Source of the DNA: a virus
IMG/VR virus record: IMGVR_UViG_3300047319_001483
Span: 1-40,885 of that record
Reading direction: 5' to 3' (one strand)
Length of the DNA stretch: 40,885 nucleotides
The number at the start of each line of letters is the position of its first letter. Position 1 is the first letter of the stretch. Under the pieces are notes generated by a model. That model made no database searches and had not been told where the DNA came from. It was given only the letters and a program-made list of their open reading frames with translations. Positions 31,386-40,336 of the stretch are shown here, piece after piece. The translations under genes were made by a program, and so were the position numbers.

Positions 31386-32375
31386 CTACGGCAAAAGGTC
31401 AGGAAAAGAAAGGCGTCCGATCTTCCCACGAGCGATGTCGGCCCACCAGTTACGCCGAGTCTTGAGCCCCTTGGCCCTACAAGCAGCCTCGTACTTCCGC
31501 ATCGCAGCCTCGACATCGAGGTGCCCATTCGCTCGCGCCCACTCAAACGCCGTCAGCCCTTGGCGGTCTCCGGTGAACGGGGCCTTCTTCGGCACCTTCG
31601 GTTTCGGTACGGGCCGCACCACACAGTACCCGTGCCCGTTGCTGCCCCTAGAAATTCTGGCCTTCGGCGGTCGGGCCCTTGCGTTCGACAAAGCCACGCT
31701 ACTAGCAACGCACGCACGCAGCTTTGCGTTCTGCTTCTGAACGCCGCCTTGAGCAGCAGGGAGATGGTTGCGCCAATTTCTGAACGGGCCTTGCTGACCT
31801 AAGTTCACGAGCCACACGAACGCGACGCGGAACACATCACGGTAAACGTCCCCAGCCACCTTGATCCGGTCGGCTACGTCCTGCGCCAACGAAACCAAAG
31901 TCGGAGGAAGGTTCACGCAACCGTAGACGAAACTCTCAAGCTCACCCTGGGAAAAATTGTCAGTCAACAACTTGACGGTGGTGAGGATGGCAGCGGGCGG
32001 GGTCGGACCCCCAAGGATAGTAGAAGCCACCCAGTGCGCCTTAGTGTAGTGCGCCTGAGACGTGTTAAGCACCTTGACGATGAGGTCGATCAGATGCTGA
32101 GGGCCGTCATACAGATACGTCCACAAATGCGTCGTGCCGCGCTCGTTGGAGATGATGACGCGGCGTGTCCCATCCCTCAAATCTTCAGAACTGCGCACAG
32201 CATGCACTGGGCAGAGAACGCCGCCCGCCGCATCGATCTGCCGGCGCAGGTTGTTCAGCTTCGGATCATCACTCCGAATCGGTGGGTTGAACGGCGGCGG
32301 ATGAAGACGGGCAACAGGGTGGAACACCAACTCACGAGTCACGGCTCCGTTGAAGAACGACTCTTTGACAGTCAT
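31386..32375 (-). CDS. ParB-like N-terminal domain protein
   Basis: A 329-residue protein. The start is MTVKESFFNGAVTREL with GGGAGGG upstream. Its N-terminus (FHPVARLHPPPFNPPIR, then RRQIDAAGGVLCPVHAVRSS and RRVIISNERGTTHLW) has ParB-like fold features, though the GxHR motif is not intact. The C-terminus is basic with LTAFEWARANGHLDVEAAMR in part, ankyrin-like in look. By eye the gene is less GC-rich than its neighbours, which may mark later acquisition. A 14-bp hairpin lies in its leader. A role in partition, DNA modification or nuclease work is possible. Confidence 0.5.
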   Translation of the reverse strand: MTVKESFFNGAVTRELVFHPVARLHPPPFNPPIRSDDPKLNNLRRQIDAAGGVLCPVHAVRSSEDLRDGTRRVIISNERGTTHLWTYLYDGPQHLIDLIVKVLNTSQAHYTKAHWVASTILGGPTPPAAILTTVKLLTDNFSQGELESFVYGCVNLPPTLVSLAQDVADRIKVAGDVYRDVFRVAFVWLVNLGQQGPFRNWRNHLPAAQGGVQKQNAKLRACVASSVALSNARARPPKARISRGSNGHGYCVVRPVPKPKVPKKAPFTGDRQGLTAFEWARANGHLDVEAAMRKYEAACRAKGLKTRRNWWADIARGKIGRLSFPDLLP

Positions 32376-32449
32376 GCTCAGGCCCTCCCGACGGCGAAAC
32401 ACCCGTCTCTCCGGGCTGCCACGCCTAGTGCCTCGGCGTTCAGGAGGAA

Positions 32450-32479
32450 CCGAAAGGGTGCAGGGCTGCACCCTTTCGG
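32450..32479 (-). terminator. 14-bp hairpin between SSB and ParB-like genes
   Basis: Positions 32450-32463 and 32466-32479 form a perfect 14-bp inverted repeat (CCGAAAGGGTGCAG / CTGCACCCTTTCGG) with a 2-nt loop, 8 nt after the SSB stop. No clear T-run follows (GTTCCTCC), so termination may be partial. It could set SSB mRNA end or stability. Confidence 0.5.
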
Positions 32480-32487
32480 GGGAGAGA

Positions 32488-33174
32488 CTACACGTCGTCG
32501 GAGACGGAACGCTTGGCCGGCAGGCGCCCGGGGTCGCGGGTGTGGCCCGCGCCGGTCAGCTTGCGAATCATCTCGGGGGTGCCGAGCGGGGCCGAGTCCT
32601 CCAGGCTGGGCAGCGTCGCCAGCCACTCTTCAAGCTGGGCGTCGTCCTTGGCCAGCTTGCGCTTGGGCTTGAGGATGGGGTCGGTCGTGTACTTCGTGTC
32701 CATCTTGCCGGTGCCGACGCGCTTGACGATGATGTCGTAGCCCTCGGTCGCGCTGGAGAAGTCGCCGTACTGCTCGACGAACCCGTTGAGCCGGTCGTAC
32801 ACCGACCACGACAGCTCGGCCACCTGCGGGCCGGCCTCCTCGTTGGCGCGGTCCACAATGAGGCACGCGTACGTCGAGCGGGCCGCGAACTCCTTGGACG
32901 TGACGTCGTCACCCGCGCGCGATGCTTCGGACGACCGCTGACACAGCGGGCAGCCGGCGCCCATGCAGGTGAGCGGGCGGCGCTGGTCCGCGCTGACGCT
33001 CACCCAATGGCGCTGCGTAATCATGAACGGGCTCTTGCCGCGCAGGCCGGGGAACACGCGGAACTGCGTCTTGCCCTCGGGGAACTTGAAATTCTTCTTC
33101 GCGTTGTTGACGGCCTTGCGCTCCGCATCGGCCATCTCGGGGGTGTACTCGGTGAACTCTCGCATGTTGCTCAT
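32488..33174 (-). CDS. Single-stranded DNA-binding protein (gp32-like)
   Basis: A 228-residue protein with the T4 gp32-like layout: an N-terminal basic strand region (KNFKFPEGKTQFRVFPGL), a zinc site (His in QRHWVSV, then CMGAGCPLCQ), and the strand SYVYDRLNG-like LSWSVYDRLNGFVEQYGD. The tail is acidic/Ser-rich (RSVSDDV). It covers single strands during replication and recombination. AGGAG precedes the ATG; the longer frame is not used. Confidence 0.85.
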   Translation of the reverse strand: MSNMREFTEYTPEMADAERKAVNNAKKNFKFPEGKTQFRVFPGLRGKSPFMITQRHWVSVSADQRRPLTCMGAGCPLCQRSSEASRAGDDVTSKEFAARSTYACLIVDRANEEAGPQVAELSWSVYDRLNGFVEQYGDFSSATEGYDIIVKRVGTGKMDTKYTTDPILKPKRKLAKDDAQLEEWLATLPSLEDSAPLGTPEMIRKLTGAGHTRDPGRLPAKRSVSDDV

Positions 33175-33217
33175 GTGGTCTCCTCGTTGCGGCGTGCCCG
33201 ATATTGGGCGGTGCCGG

Positions 33218-33673
33218 TTAACGCCTGCTGCTACGGTCCCGCGTGAGCGGGTCTGCCTGCATCTCCTGGCGCACCTGGGCGCCAAGCTGGACGGCCATGT
33301 CGCGCTTCGTGCGGATGGCCTCCAGGGTGTTCTTCGCCTTGGTCAGCGTCACCTCGGCTTCAATCTCGGCGAGGTGGGCGGCCTGGTAGTCGTCCTCCAC
33401 TTCGACGAGCGACTTGAGCGCCTCGACCGTGTACGGCTTGCCCGACGCCGGGTTCACCTTCTGCCCAGCCAGCAGGTAGAGGCGCGCGTACTCATGCTCG
33501 CATCCCGCCTTGGCCTTGAGGTAGTCCTCGGTCGCCGTCGCGTACTTGCCTGCCCAGTACGCGAAATCCCCCGGCAACCGAATGAACTCCTCGGACAGCG
33601 CGAGGGGCTCAATCTTCAGGCACTCCAGCAGGTACTCGTCTTCATCGGGCAACTGCCCGCGCTTACCAGCCAT
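33218..33673 (-). CDS. Unknown helical replication-region protein
   Basis: A 151-residue charged, helical protein starting MAGKRGQLPDEDEY; TGGAGG lies 8 nt upstream. The centre (EYARLYLLAGQKVNPASGKP then LTKAKNTLEAIRTKRDMAVQL in part) suggests a two-helix hairpin that could bind SSB or polymerase, similar in role to small recombination mediators. No family is certain. Confidence 0.5.
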   Translation of the reverse strand: MAGKRGQLPDEDEYLLECLKIEPLALSEEFIRLPGDFAYWAGKYATATEDYLKAKAGCEHEYARLYLLAGQKVNPASGKPYTVEALKSLVEVEDDYQAAHLAEIEAEVTLTKAKNTLEAIRTKRDMAVQLGAQVRQEMQADPLTRDRSSRR

Positions 33674-33696
33674 CAGCACGCCTCCAATATTGGGTA

Positions 33697-33725
33697 CTAC
33701 TATTGTGTAGCCATCGTCAAGTCAA
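33697..33725 (-). promoter_or_regulatory. Possible promoter for SSB operon
   Basis: TTGACT (33720-33725) is 17 bp from TAGTAG (33697-33702) on the minus strand, overlapping the polymerase stop. A second TTGACG overlaps at 33715-33720. The -10 box is poor, so this is only a candidate. It would drive 33218-33673 and the SSB gene. Confidence 0.35.
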
Positions 33726-36251
33726 TTTCGACATGCTTCCCCACTGCTGCCCCACTTTCACATCGACGGCCAGCGGCACCGGGCCGGAGTCCCACGAGCA
33801 CATCGTGGCGCGCATGTGCGCCGCCACCTCGGGCACCCGCGCCTCATCACACTCCGTCATGATCGAGTCGTGAACGGTCAGCACGACCTTGTCGCCCTGA
33901 CGCGAGCGAACGCACCAGTCGGTCAGCGAGGCGAGCGACGCGAGGCAATAGTCCGACGCCGTGCCCTGCACCGCCGTGTTGTAGCTGGCGCGCTCCGCCT
34001 CCGACCGCACGAGGTCAGCCTCGTCCCCGATGCCGAGCAGCGGGCGGCGGCGGAACCGGCGGCCCTCCCAGTACGTCCAGGTCATGCCCGTCTCGTGCGC
34101 CTCGACCACGCGGTCCTCGACCCACGACGCCAGCTTACTGAACTTGCCGAGGATGGCGTTGCGGATGGCGGCGGCCTCCTGCCGCGAGCAGCCGGTGCGC
34201 GCGACAATCCCAGCATCGGACATCCCGTAGATGACGCCGAACACGAAGGTCTTGGTGCGCGAGCGGTGCTCGTCCGTCACGTCGTCCGGTCGCACGCCCC
34301 ACACCATCGGCGCGATGAACTTGGCCGTCTCCTTGTGGAAGTCGACGCCCGACGTGAAGAGCCGCAGCATCTCGTCGTCCCCCGACAACATGCAGGCGAT
34401 GCGCAGTTCAAGCTGGGAGAAGTCCGCCTCGACCAACATGCGGCCGGGCGGCGCGATGAAGCAGTCGCGGAACTCCTTGCCATCCGGCGTGCCGGCGCGC
34501 GGCGCGTTCTGCATGTTGGGCCGCTCGCACGAGATGCGGCCCGACCGCGCGCCCGCGATGCGGAAGCTGGGATGCACACGTCCATCGGGGCGCACATGAG
34601 GAAGCATCCCGTCGGCGTAGGTGCCGAGCATCTTGGTCAGCTTGCGGTACGTCAGCAGGTCATCGACCACCGGATGGTGACCGCGCAGTGCCTCCAGCGA
34701 GTCGGCGTCGGTCGACGGCTTGCCGGTGTCGGTCAACTTCTTGGGGTGCAGCCCCAGCTTGCCGTACAGCAGTTTCGCCACTTGAAGTGGGGAGTCGGGG
34801 TTGAACTCGTACTGTGCGAGCGAGACCTTGGCGTCGTCGATGAGCAGGCGCAGGCGCCCACCGAAGGCGCGCACGGCGTCCTCGTCCAGGCCGATGCCCC
34901 AGGCTTCGATCTGTTCGCACGCCTGCGACGCGGGCCGCACGATGCGCGACCACACGCGGGCCAGGCTGGGCTCGTCCGCCATAAGCGACTCGTAGTGGTC
35001 GGTCAGTAGCGCGCACGACAGAGCGTCGCGGCCGCAGTAGATTTGCAGCACGTCGCGCGGCACCATCCCGTACGCGTAGGACTCGGCGTCGATGCCCGAC
35101 CGAACAGCCTCACGCACGGACTCGTCGAGCACCTGCACGACCGCCTGCTCATGGACGACCGGCACCGCCTTGGCGTCCTTGCCCCAGGCGTTCAGCGCGC
35201 GCTTGGCCTTGTCGACGTAGCGGTACGCCTCTTCCTTGTGGCCGCCCATGCCCACCAACTCGGCGAGCGACTCCAGGTCACCCGGGCCGTCCGGGTCGAT
35301 GAGCTTGGGCCACAGGTACGTGTCGCCATAGAACCCGCGGACCTCGACGCCGAGGCCGCAGCGGATGGCCGTCGAGTCGAACTTGAAGTTGGCCGCGGTC
35401 TTCTTGATTCGCACGTCCGTGAGCAGGTCCTCCAGCACGCGGCGGCAGCCCGGGTCCGCGAGCGCCTCGGCCGGCCACACCCACGTGGTCGTGAGGGACG
35501 AGACGCCGACGCACAGCAGTCGGAACTCGGGCGAGAACATCCGGCCGAACGTCTCGCAGTCGTACGCGATGAAGCGGCCGCGGCACAACTCGGTGGCCGC
35601 CAACTCGGCCTGGTGTCCGCTCGTCACGATGCCGACCTGACGCGACCACGGCGGAACGTCAGGCGCGGCACAGGTCAGCGCCCACGCCACGTCCGTGGCG
35701 AACCGCTTGCGCTCCAGCCGGTTGTGGCCGGCGGCGCGCGGCGAGGGCAAGCAGAACACGGGCACGGGCGGCGGGCCGTACAGCCAACCGTAGGCGCGGT
35801 GCATGTCGACCTTACGCCCCAGCAGTGAGAACGCGGCCCAGGGCCCGAGCGCGATGATGCGAGTCGGCGCGGCTTCGCGGACGGTCTGCGCCAGATGGCC
35901 GCGGCAGGCATTGGCGATCTTCTTGCCGACGTCCGCCAGCCCCGCCGGCCGGCACCGCACCGCGTAGTCATAGGCCACCGGCCCCGTCCAGTGCGCCCCC
36001 ACCAGCTTGCGCACCATCGCGCCGGTCGCGCCACAGAACGGGCGGCCGGGCTCCGCGTCGGCCTCGCGCGCATGCTCCCCCACCACGAGCACGCCACCGG
36101 GCGCCCCCTCGGCCGGGATACAACTGGCCGTCACCGCCTCGCGCGAGATGTCCCCCAGCGTGCATCGCTGGCAGTCCGTCATGACCTCGACGGACTCCGT
36201 GACCTCGACCAGCGCGCGCGGCTCCCCGTGGAACAGCGGCAGGTTGCTCAC
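33717..36251 (-). CDS. UDG-like domain fused to DNA polymerase I (family A)
   Basis: An 844-residue fusion. Residues ~20-200 look like a family 4/5-type uracil-DNA glycosylase (CQRCTLGDISREA, EHAREADAEPGRPF, ALGPWAAFSLLG, CLPSPRAAGHNRL). A 3'-5' exonuclease follows (YDCETFG with DxE). The polymerase starts around 430: motif A VEADFSQLELRI, motif B KTFVFGVIYG, motif C LTVHDSIMTE (Ser in place of the usual Glu after HD). It is the phage's replicative polymerase. The UDG part may sense uracil or modified bases. Such fusions occur in some large phages; glycosylase activity is not shown. Confidence 0.9.
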   Translation of the reverse strand: MSNLPLFHGEPRALVEVTESVEVMTDCQRCTLGDISREAVTASCIPAEGAPGGVLVVGEHAREADAEPGRPFCGATGAMVRKLVGAHWTGPVAYDYAVRCRPAGLADVGKKIANACRGHLAQTVREAAPTRIIALGPWAAFSLLGRKVDMHRAYGWLYGPPPVPVFCLPSPRAAGHNRLERKRFATDVAWALTCAAPDVPPWSRQVGIVTSGHQAELAATELCRGRFIAYDCETFGRMFSPEFRLLCVGVSSLTTTWVWPAEALADPGCRRVLEDLLTDVRIKKTAANFKFDSTAIRCGLGVEVRGFYGDTYLWPKLIDPDGPGDLESLAELVGMGGHKEEAYRYVDKAKRALNAWGKDAKAVPVVHEQAVVQVLDESVREAVRSGIDAESYAYGMVPRDVLQIYCGRDALSCALLTDHYESLMADEPSLARVWSRIVRPASQACEQIEAWGIGLDEDAVRAFGGRLRLLIDDAKVSLAQYEFNPDSPLQVAKLLYGKLGLHPKKLTDTGKPSTDADSLEALRGHHPVVDDLLTYRKLTKMLGTYADGMLPHVRPDGRVHPSFRIAGARSGRISCERPNMQNAPRAGTPDGKEFRDCFIAPPGRMLVEADFSQLELRIACMLSGDDEMLRLFTSGVDFHKETAKFIAPMVWGVRPDDVTDEHRSRTKTFVFGVIYGMSDAGIVARTGCSRQEAAAIRNAILGKFSKLASWVEDRVVEAHETGMTWTYWEGRRFRRRPLLGIGDEADLVRSEAERASYNTAVQGTASDYCLASLASLTDWCVRSRQGDKVVLTVHDSIMTECDEARVPEVAAHMRATMCSWDSGPVPLAVDVKVGQQWGSMSKLT

Positions 36252-36913
36252 GACAAGCCGAACATTTCCGCGACGCCCTCGATGCGGTCAGGCAGGTTCC
36301 CGACACGAGCGAGCAGCGGGATGTGGTCCCGCCACGCCTCGCAGCACTTGAGCAACTCCGTCCGGGTCCTGACACCCTGCTGCTCACAGAAGTAGGCGGC
36401 CACGTCCTTGAGCGATTTCGCACGCGCCAGGTCATCGGGCAGCGGCTCACCGAGCCGGTGGTGCCGCGCGGCCGCGTCGGTCGCCTGGGTGTCCGGGCCG
36501 TCCTCCACGAACGGGTTCTCGGGCGGCTTGTCCAGCCTGTCCGAGTGGCCCTCGACCTCAATCGGCGCGGTGCCGGTCGTCACCTCGGTTCCTTCCACTG
36601 GAATGGGGGGGACGAGCGCCAGGGCGGGTTCGCTCTCCACGGCCTCTGCCCGCCTCGCTGCGCCGTTTTTCTTGGCGGCAGGGGTCCTGACCTTGCCCAT
36701 GTCGGAACGCGCCTTGCGCGGCTTCTGAGGCGGCGGTGCGGCGGTGACGGGTGTCACCGAAGGTTCTGGGGCGGCCATGGTCGAAAGGTGTTGCAACAGG
36801 GCCAGGACTTCCTCCGGCCCCACACCGTAGACCTGGAGAGCCTCGCCGTCGTACCCGACCTCGCGAGACACGCCTGCAACGACGACTTCACCCTCGAACG
36901 TGTTCAGCTTCAT
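36248..36913 (-). CDS. Unknown replication-region protein
   Basis: A 221-residue protein. A small N-terminal beta domain (KLNTFEGEVVVAGVSREVGY) leads to a Pro/Ala/Lys-rich disordered linker and a C-terminal helical domain (SLKDVAAYFCEQQGVRTRTE, then LPDRIEGVAEMFGLS). The C-terminus overlaps the polymerase start by ATGA. Perhaps a polymerase or SSB partner; unknown. Confidence 0.5.
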   Translation of the reverse strand: MKLNTFEGEVVVAGVSREVGYDGEALQVYGVGPEEVLALLQHLSTMAAPEPSVTPVTAAPPPQKPRKARSDMGKVRTPAAKKNGAARRAEAVESEPALALVPPIPVEGTEVTTGTAPIEVEGHSDRLDKPPENPFVEDGPDTQATDAAARHHRLGEPLPDDLARAKSLKDVAAYFCEQQGVRTRTELLKCCEAWRDHIPLLARVGNLPDRIEGVAEMFGLS

Positions 36914-39696
36914 CCGCTCCCCCTTCGCGATGTCAGTACGGAATCTTGATCGATAGACCGACGCGTTCGCGCGGCCATTGCAGGTCGACGCTGATGTCGA
37001 TGCGCTCGTACGAGTACAAGGACGAGATGCTCACGTCGCCGAGCGGGTAGTCCGCGCGGACCTGGACCGAGTAGCCGCCGATGATGCCCTGCTGGGCCAT
37101 GTGGTCCAGCTCGTTGCGGACCACAGCCACCGCCTCGCGCTCCCCCACCTTGCGGCCGATGAACTGCTGCAAGACCTGGCCAATCGACTGGTGGATGAAC
37201 TCCGCAGAGTCGAGTGGTTCCTCCTGCGGCGCGTCGAGTTGGTACAGCAACTCGATGGCGTGCAACTCCGCGAGCTTGTCCTCGTCGTAGAGAAGAATCG
37301 AGGGGAAGCCGACCGCCGGGTCCCACCACTCGACCGCGCCGAGCGCGCCGCGCTCTGCCCAGAACTGGTGCCACGTCTCGCGGAAGCCGGCGCCGCCCGA
37401 CATCAGGGCGGTCGTGTACCGGCCCAGCATCCCGGCCGGGCCAGGCGTCGGCAGTATCGCCCGCTTGAAGCCCGGGTACCGCTCCCAGAACTCGGGGAGC
37501 GTCATCCGTTGCAGTTGCCGGCCCAGGTATTGACGCTCCCACTCCGGGTGTTTCATGCTCGACGTTATTAGTATCTCGGATAGAACTTGTCAAGACTGAA
37601 GACGACGCCGGCAGCGGAACGTCCGCGCTCACGTATTGGGTGGCGGGCTCTTCAGACGGGGAGGTGAGGATGAACCTGATGCCCTTATAAAAGGGATTCA
37701 AGGCCATCAGGTTCATGGTGCGGAGGAGCGCCTTGCCGATGCGCCCCGTGCGCCGACAGCGGCACACGTGCTGGGGGGTGATGCCCAGAGCGCGGGCGGC
37801 GCTGGCCACCGAGCCCGCGGCCTGGACCACGGCATCGACCGCGGCCCGGGCGGTGTCTGCGGGCAGGTCGGACGCGTGCGCCTTGCCGCCCTTGGGTCCC
37901 TGGGTAATGGTGACGTCGTCATCCGTCCAGTCGAGCGGCGCGACCTGCCCGATGTGGAGGTGCCAGGCGAAGTGGTCCGACCGGTTGACGTTGCGGGCGC
38001 GGCCGTGGACCTGCATGAGTTCTTCCGCGCAGCGGCGCCGGCCCCAGTCCATGTCCTCGGGGACGTGGAGCATGGCGACCTCCAGGCCGGCCGTCTCCAC
38101 GTTAATCCACGGGTCGGCAATCGAGACGCAGGCGTCGACCGTGAGGTAGTCGTTGCTCCCCTTGAGCCCGCCGTACCAGTGCAGGTGGACGGTACGGGTG
38201 GCGCGCAGGTGGGCGAGCAGGGCAGCGCACTTCTGTGAGCCGGGCTCGCCCTCCTCGATGCCCGTGACGATGCGCTTGTACGTGACGAGCAGAATCTCGC
38301 GGGCGTCGCGCTGCTCGATGCGGGAGGCCGCCAGTTCAAGCTGCCGCTGGAACAGCGTGTAGTCGGGGGCGCCGTTGGGCACGAGGGCTTTGCGGTTGCC
38401 CTGACTGGAGTAGTAGACCTCCTTGTCCCCCTTGTCCTGCACGCGGATGACCTCGACGTAGGGCGCCGGGATGTGCAGCTTCTCGGTCATGGCAAGCAAG
38501 ACGCGGATGGGGAGGTGGGCGCCGGCGACAATCTCACGCCCCAGGTTCTTCCAGAACGTGTGCCGCACCGCGAACATCACGGACGCCACGTGGCCATCCT
38601 TGTCGAACCGCTTCACCATGCGTGCGCCATCATCACCGGACTCGACCATCCGCACGAACGCGCGGCACGCCTTCACCGCAGCCCAGTGGACGTCGGGCCG
38701 CTTGCACTGCCCCCGCGCGACTTCGTCCTGGTCGGACGACAGCACGGCCTGCTCGTAGATGTCCGCCGGGTACTCGTACTGGAGGATGTACGGCGGTATC
38801 TCGTCCACCACGAACAGGCCCGAGCCCTTCACCGAGTCCATCATCGCGTGCGGCGCAATGGGAATGTCCTGGCCGACCGGCTTCTTGATGGTGCAGGTGG
38901 TGACCACGGGACACGGGGGGCAGAACGACGCGGCCGGGTTGCGAACGGCGGCCTCGTAGGCAGCCTCGAACAGGTGGAACCGGAAGCACTCGTGGGCGCC
39001 CTGCGCGTCCTTCACCTGCCCGACGCCGCGGTATCGCTTGGTGAGTCGGCCGGCCGAGATGATGTTGGCTGCGAACTGATCGAGGTTGGCGTGGGTGTTG
39101 GTCGTGTACCCGATGCGGTCTTCGGACTTGGCCATGTGCGCGGCAAGCACCGTGGACTTGCCGAGCCCGGCCGTTGCGTCGATGAGCGTGCCCCGGTTGC
39201 GCACGAGTGAGCCGCGCACGGCGTCATCGAGTCGGACGCGCGCTTCGTCGATGGGCAGGTACGTGACGCCGTCACCCTGCTCGCCAAGCTGATTGTGCAG
39301 GCGTTCGACGCCCGGGTCTTCAAGCTGGTCAATCTGCGCCGCGGCCTGGGGTGTGCGGCGGCCAACCTCTGCCCAGAACTCTTCCTGGCGGCGGCCATCG
39401 CACGACGCGTGGAGGCACACGATGCGGCCGGCGTACTTGCCACCCTCGAAAAACATCGTCGAGGTGTCGTCGAGTCCGCCGCTCGTCGAGTGGTACTTGC
39501 AGAACGGACACTCGATGGCGTAGCCGACGCCGCCCTCCACCTGCCGGGTCTTGTTCGACCAGACCAGATTCGCAGCGGCGAGCCCCGCCAGCTTGAGCGA
39601 GATGTTCTTCGCCGACTCGCGCCACCGAGAGCGTGTGTACTTCGGTGGTTCAGCCCACGGCCGTACTGTCCAGACTCCGAGCCCAGACCTAGACAT
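36910..39696 (-). CDS. Zinc-ribbon SF2-like helicase (primase-helicase role)
   Basis: A 928-residue frame starting MSRSGLGVWTVRPW. A zinc ribbon has Cys63, Cys66, Cys94 and Cys99 (CPFC / CLHASC), as in primases. A P-loop follows (DATAGLGKST), then a DE box (FVVDEIPPYIL) and an SF2 motif VI (QVHGRARNVNR). A C-terminal region with ARALGITPQHVCRCRR looks like a helix-turn-helix. Up to about residue 715 the residue pattern is normal. The last ~210 residues overlap the 36933-37556 gene and are Arg/Gly/Pro-rich, shadow-like. Either it is overprinted or a stop was lost. It follows the primase gene. Confidence 0.75.
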   Translation of the reverse strand: MSRSGLGVWTVRPWAEPPKYTRSRWRESAKNISLKLAGLAAANLVWSNKTRQVEGGVGYAIECPFCKYHSTSGGLDDTSTMFFEGGKYAGRIVCLHASCDGRRQEEFWAEVGRRTPQAAAQIDQLEDPGVERLHNQLGEQGDGVTYLPIDEARVRLDDAVRGSLVRNRGTLIDATAGLGKSTVLAAHMAKSEDRIGYTTNTHANLDQFAANIISAGRLTKRYRGVGQVKDAQGAHECFRFHLFEAAYEAAVRNPAASFCPPCPVVTTCTIKKPVGQDIPIAPHAMMDSVKGSGLFVVDEIPPYILQYEYPADIYEQAVLSSDQDEVARGQCKRPDVHWAAVKACRAFVRMVESGDDGARMVKRFDKDGHVASVMFAVRHTFWKNLGREIVAGAHLPIRVLLAMTEKLHIPAPYVEVIRVQDKGDKEVYYSSQGNRKALVPNGAPDYTLFQRQLELAASRIEQRDAREILLVTYKRIVTGIEEGEPGSQKCAALLAHLRATRTVHLHWYGGLKGSNDYLTVDACVSIADPWINVETAGLEVAMLHVPEDMDWGRRRCAEELMQVHGRARNVNRSDHFAWHLHIGQVAPLDWTDDDVTITQGPKGGKAHASDLPADTARAAVDAVVQAAGSVASAARALGITPQHVCRCRRTGRIGKALLRTMNLMALNPFYKGIRFILTSPSEEPATQYVSADVPLPASSSVLTSSIRDTNNVEHETPGVGASIPGPATATDDAPRVLGAVPGLQAGDTADAWPGRDAGPVHDRPDVGRRRLPRDVAPVLGRARRARRGRVVGPGGRLPLDSSLRRGQARGVARHRVAVPTRRAAGGTTRLCGVHPPVDWPGLAAVHRPQGGGARGGGCGPQRAGPHGPAGHHRRLLGPGPRGLPARRREHLVLVLVRAHRHQRRPAMAARTRRSIDQDSVLTSRRGSG
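36933..37556 (-). CDS. Unknown protein overlapping helicase C-terminus
   Basis: A 207-residue protein (MKHPEWERQYLGRQLQRM at the start; C-terminal SYERIDISVDLQWPRERVG strand set). No ribosome site precedes the ATG, but a good promoter ends 8 nt upstream, so it may be leaderless. Its whole length lies inside a longer frame of the helicase gene; its own residue pattern is more protein-like than that overlap. Function not recognised. Confidence 0.65.
   Translation of the reverse strand: MKHPEWERQYLGRQLQRMTLPEFWERYPGFKRAILPTPGPAGMLGRYTTALMSGGAGFRETWHQFWAERGALGAVEWWDPAVGFPSILLYDEDKLAELHAIELLYQLDAPQEEPLDSAEFIHQSIGQVLQQFIGRKVGEREAVAVVRNELDHMAQQGIIGGYSVQVRADYPLGDVSISSLYSYERIDISVDLQWPRERVGLSIKIPY
37565..37593 (-). 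promoter_or_regulatory. Promoter for 36933-37556 gene
   Basis: TTGACA (37588-37593) and TAATAA (37565-37570) are 17 bp apart on the minus strand, in a short AT-rich stretch that stands out in this GC-rich DNA. The -10 box lies 8 nt before the ATG, so the transcript would be leaderless or nearly so. Confidence 0.5.
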
Positions 39697-40282
39697 CGCC
39701 GAGGAACGGCAGCATCTGGATTTGGCCCTGGCGAGTACCGTGCGGCAACCGGTGCAAACGCGTCCAGTCAACGCACTTGGGGTCCGCGTCGATGTCGTAG
39801 CGCCGCTTGATGTGGTCCATTTGCGCGCGCATCATCGCCGAGTACCGCGCCGGGTCGTGCTCGTCTTCAATGGCGAACGGCGACATGAGGGCGTGGGTGT
39901 GGAAGCCGTTGATCGTGTGATAGATGAACGCGCCCATGTCCGCGTGCATCGCGAGGTACTTCGGCAGCTCCTCCTGCTTCCACACTTCGACTTTGCCGGC
40001 CTCCTTCACAGCCTTGGGCGCGTCGGCGTCAACGTGGAAATAGTTGACTGTCAGGTTGCGAACCCGCCCGATAGCTTCCCCTTTGAGTCGGTACAGCACC
40101 GGGGTTCCGTCTTCCCACTCGGCTGTGTAGAGCGCCATATGGGCTTCGACATCGAACGCCCCCATAAGCGCGTCGCGAACGGGCATGAGAGTGTGCTTCA
40201 ACGCGCCGGGCGACGGCCACGCAGTGGCGCGGTCTCGCTCAGCAATCACCAGAACCGAAGGGGCTTTTAGCAGGCTCTTCAT
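39689..40282 (-). CDS. Archaeo-eukaryotic-type (PrimPol) primase
   Basis: A 197-residue protein; the ATG has AGGAG 8 nt upstream. The motifs fit the AEP primase core: Asp85 and Asp87 in YFHVDADAP, a His motif in GFHTHALMSP, and a third Asp in VDWTRLHRLPHGT. It would make RNA or DNA primers for the phage polymerase, with the zinc-ribbon helicase downstream. It overlaps that gene by 8 nt. It is short, i.e. the catalytic core only. Confidence 0.65.
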   Translation of the reverse strand: MKSLLKAPSVLVIAERDRATAWPSPGALKHTLMPVRDALMGAFDVEAHMALYTAEWEDGTPVLYRLKGEAIGRVRNLTVNYFHVDADAPKAVKEAGKVEVWKQEELPKYLAMHADMGAFIYHTINGFHTHALMSPFAIEDEHDPARYSAMMRAQMDHIKRRYDIDADPKCVDWTRLHRLPHGTRQGQIQMLPFLGDV

Positions 40283-40336
40283 GGGCGTACTCCTGCATCG
40301 CCCGGCGCTCGCCACCCGGCGGTGCAAAAATTTACT

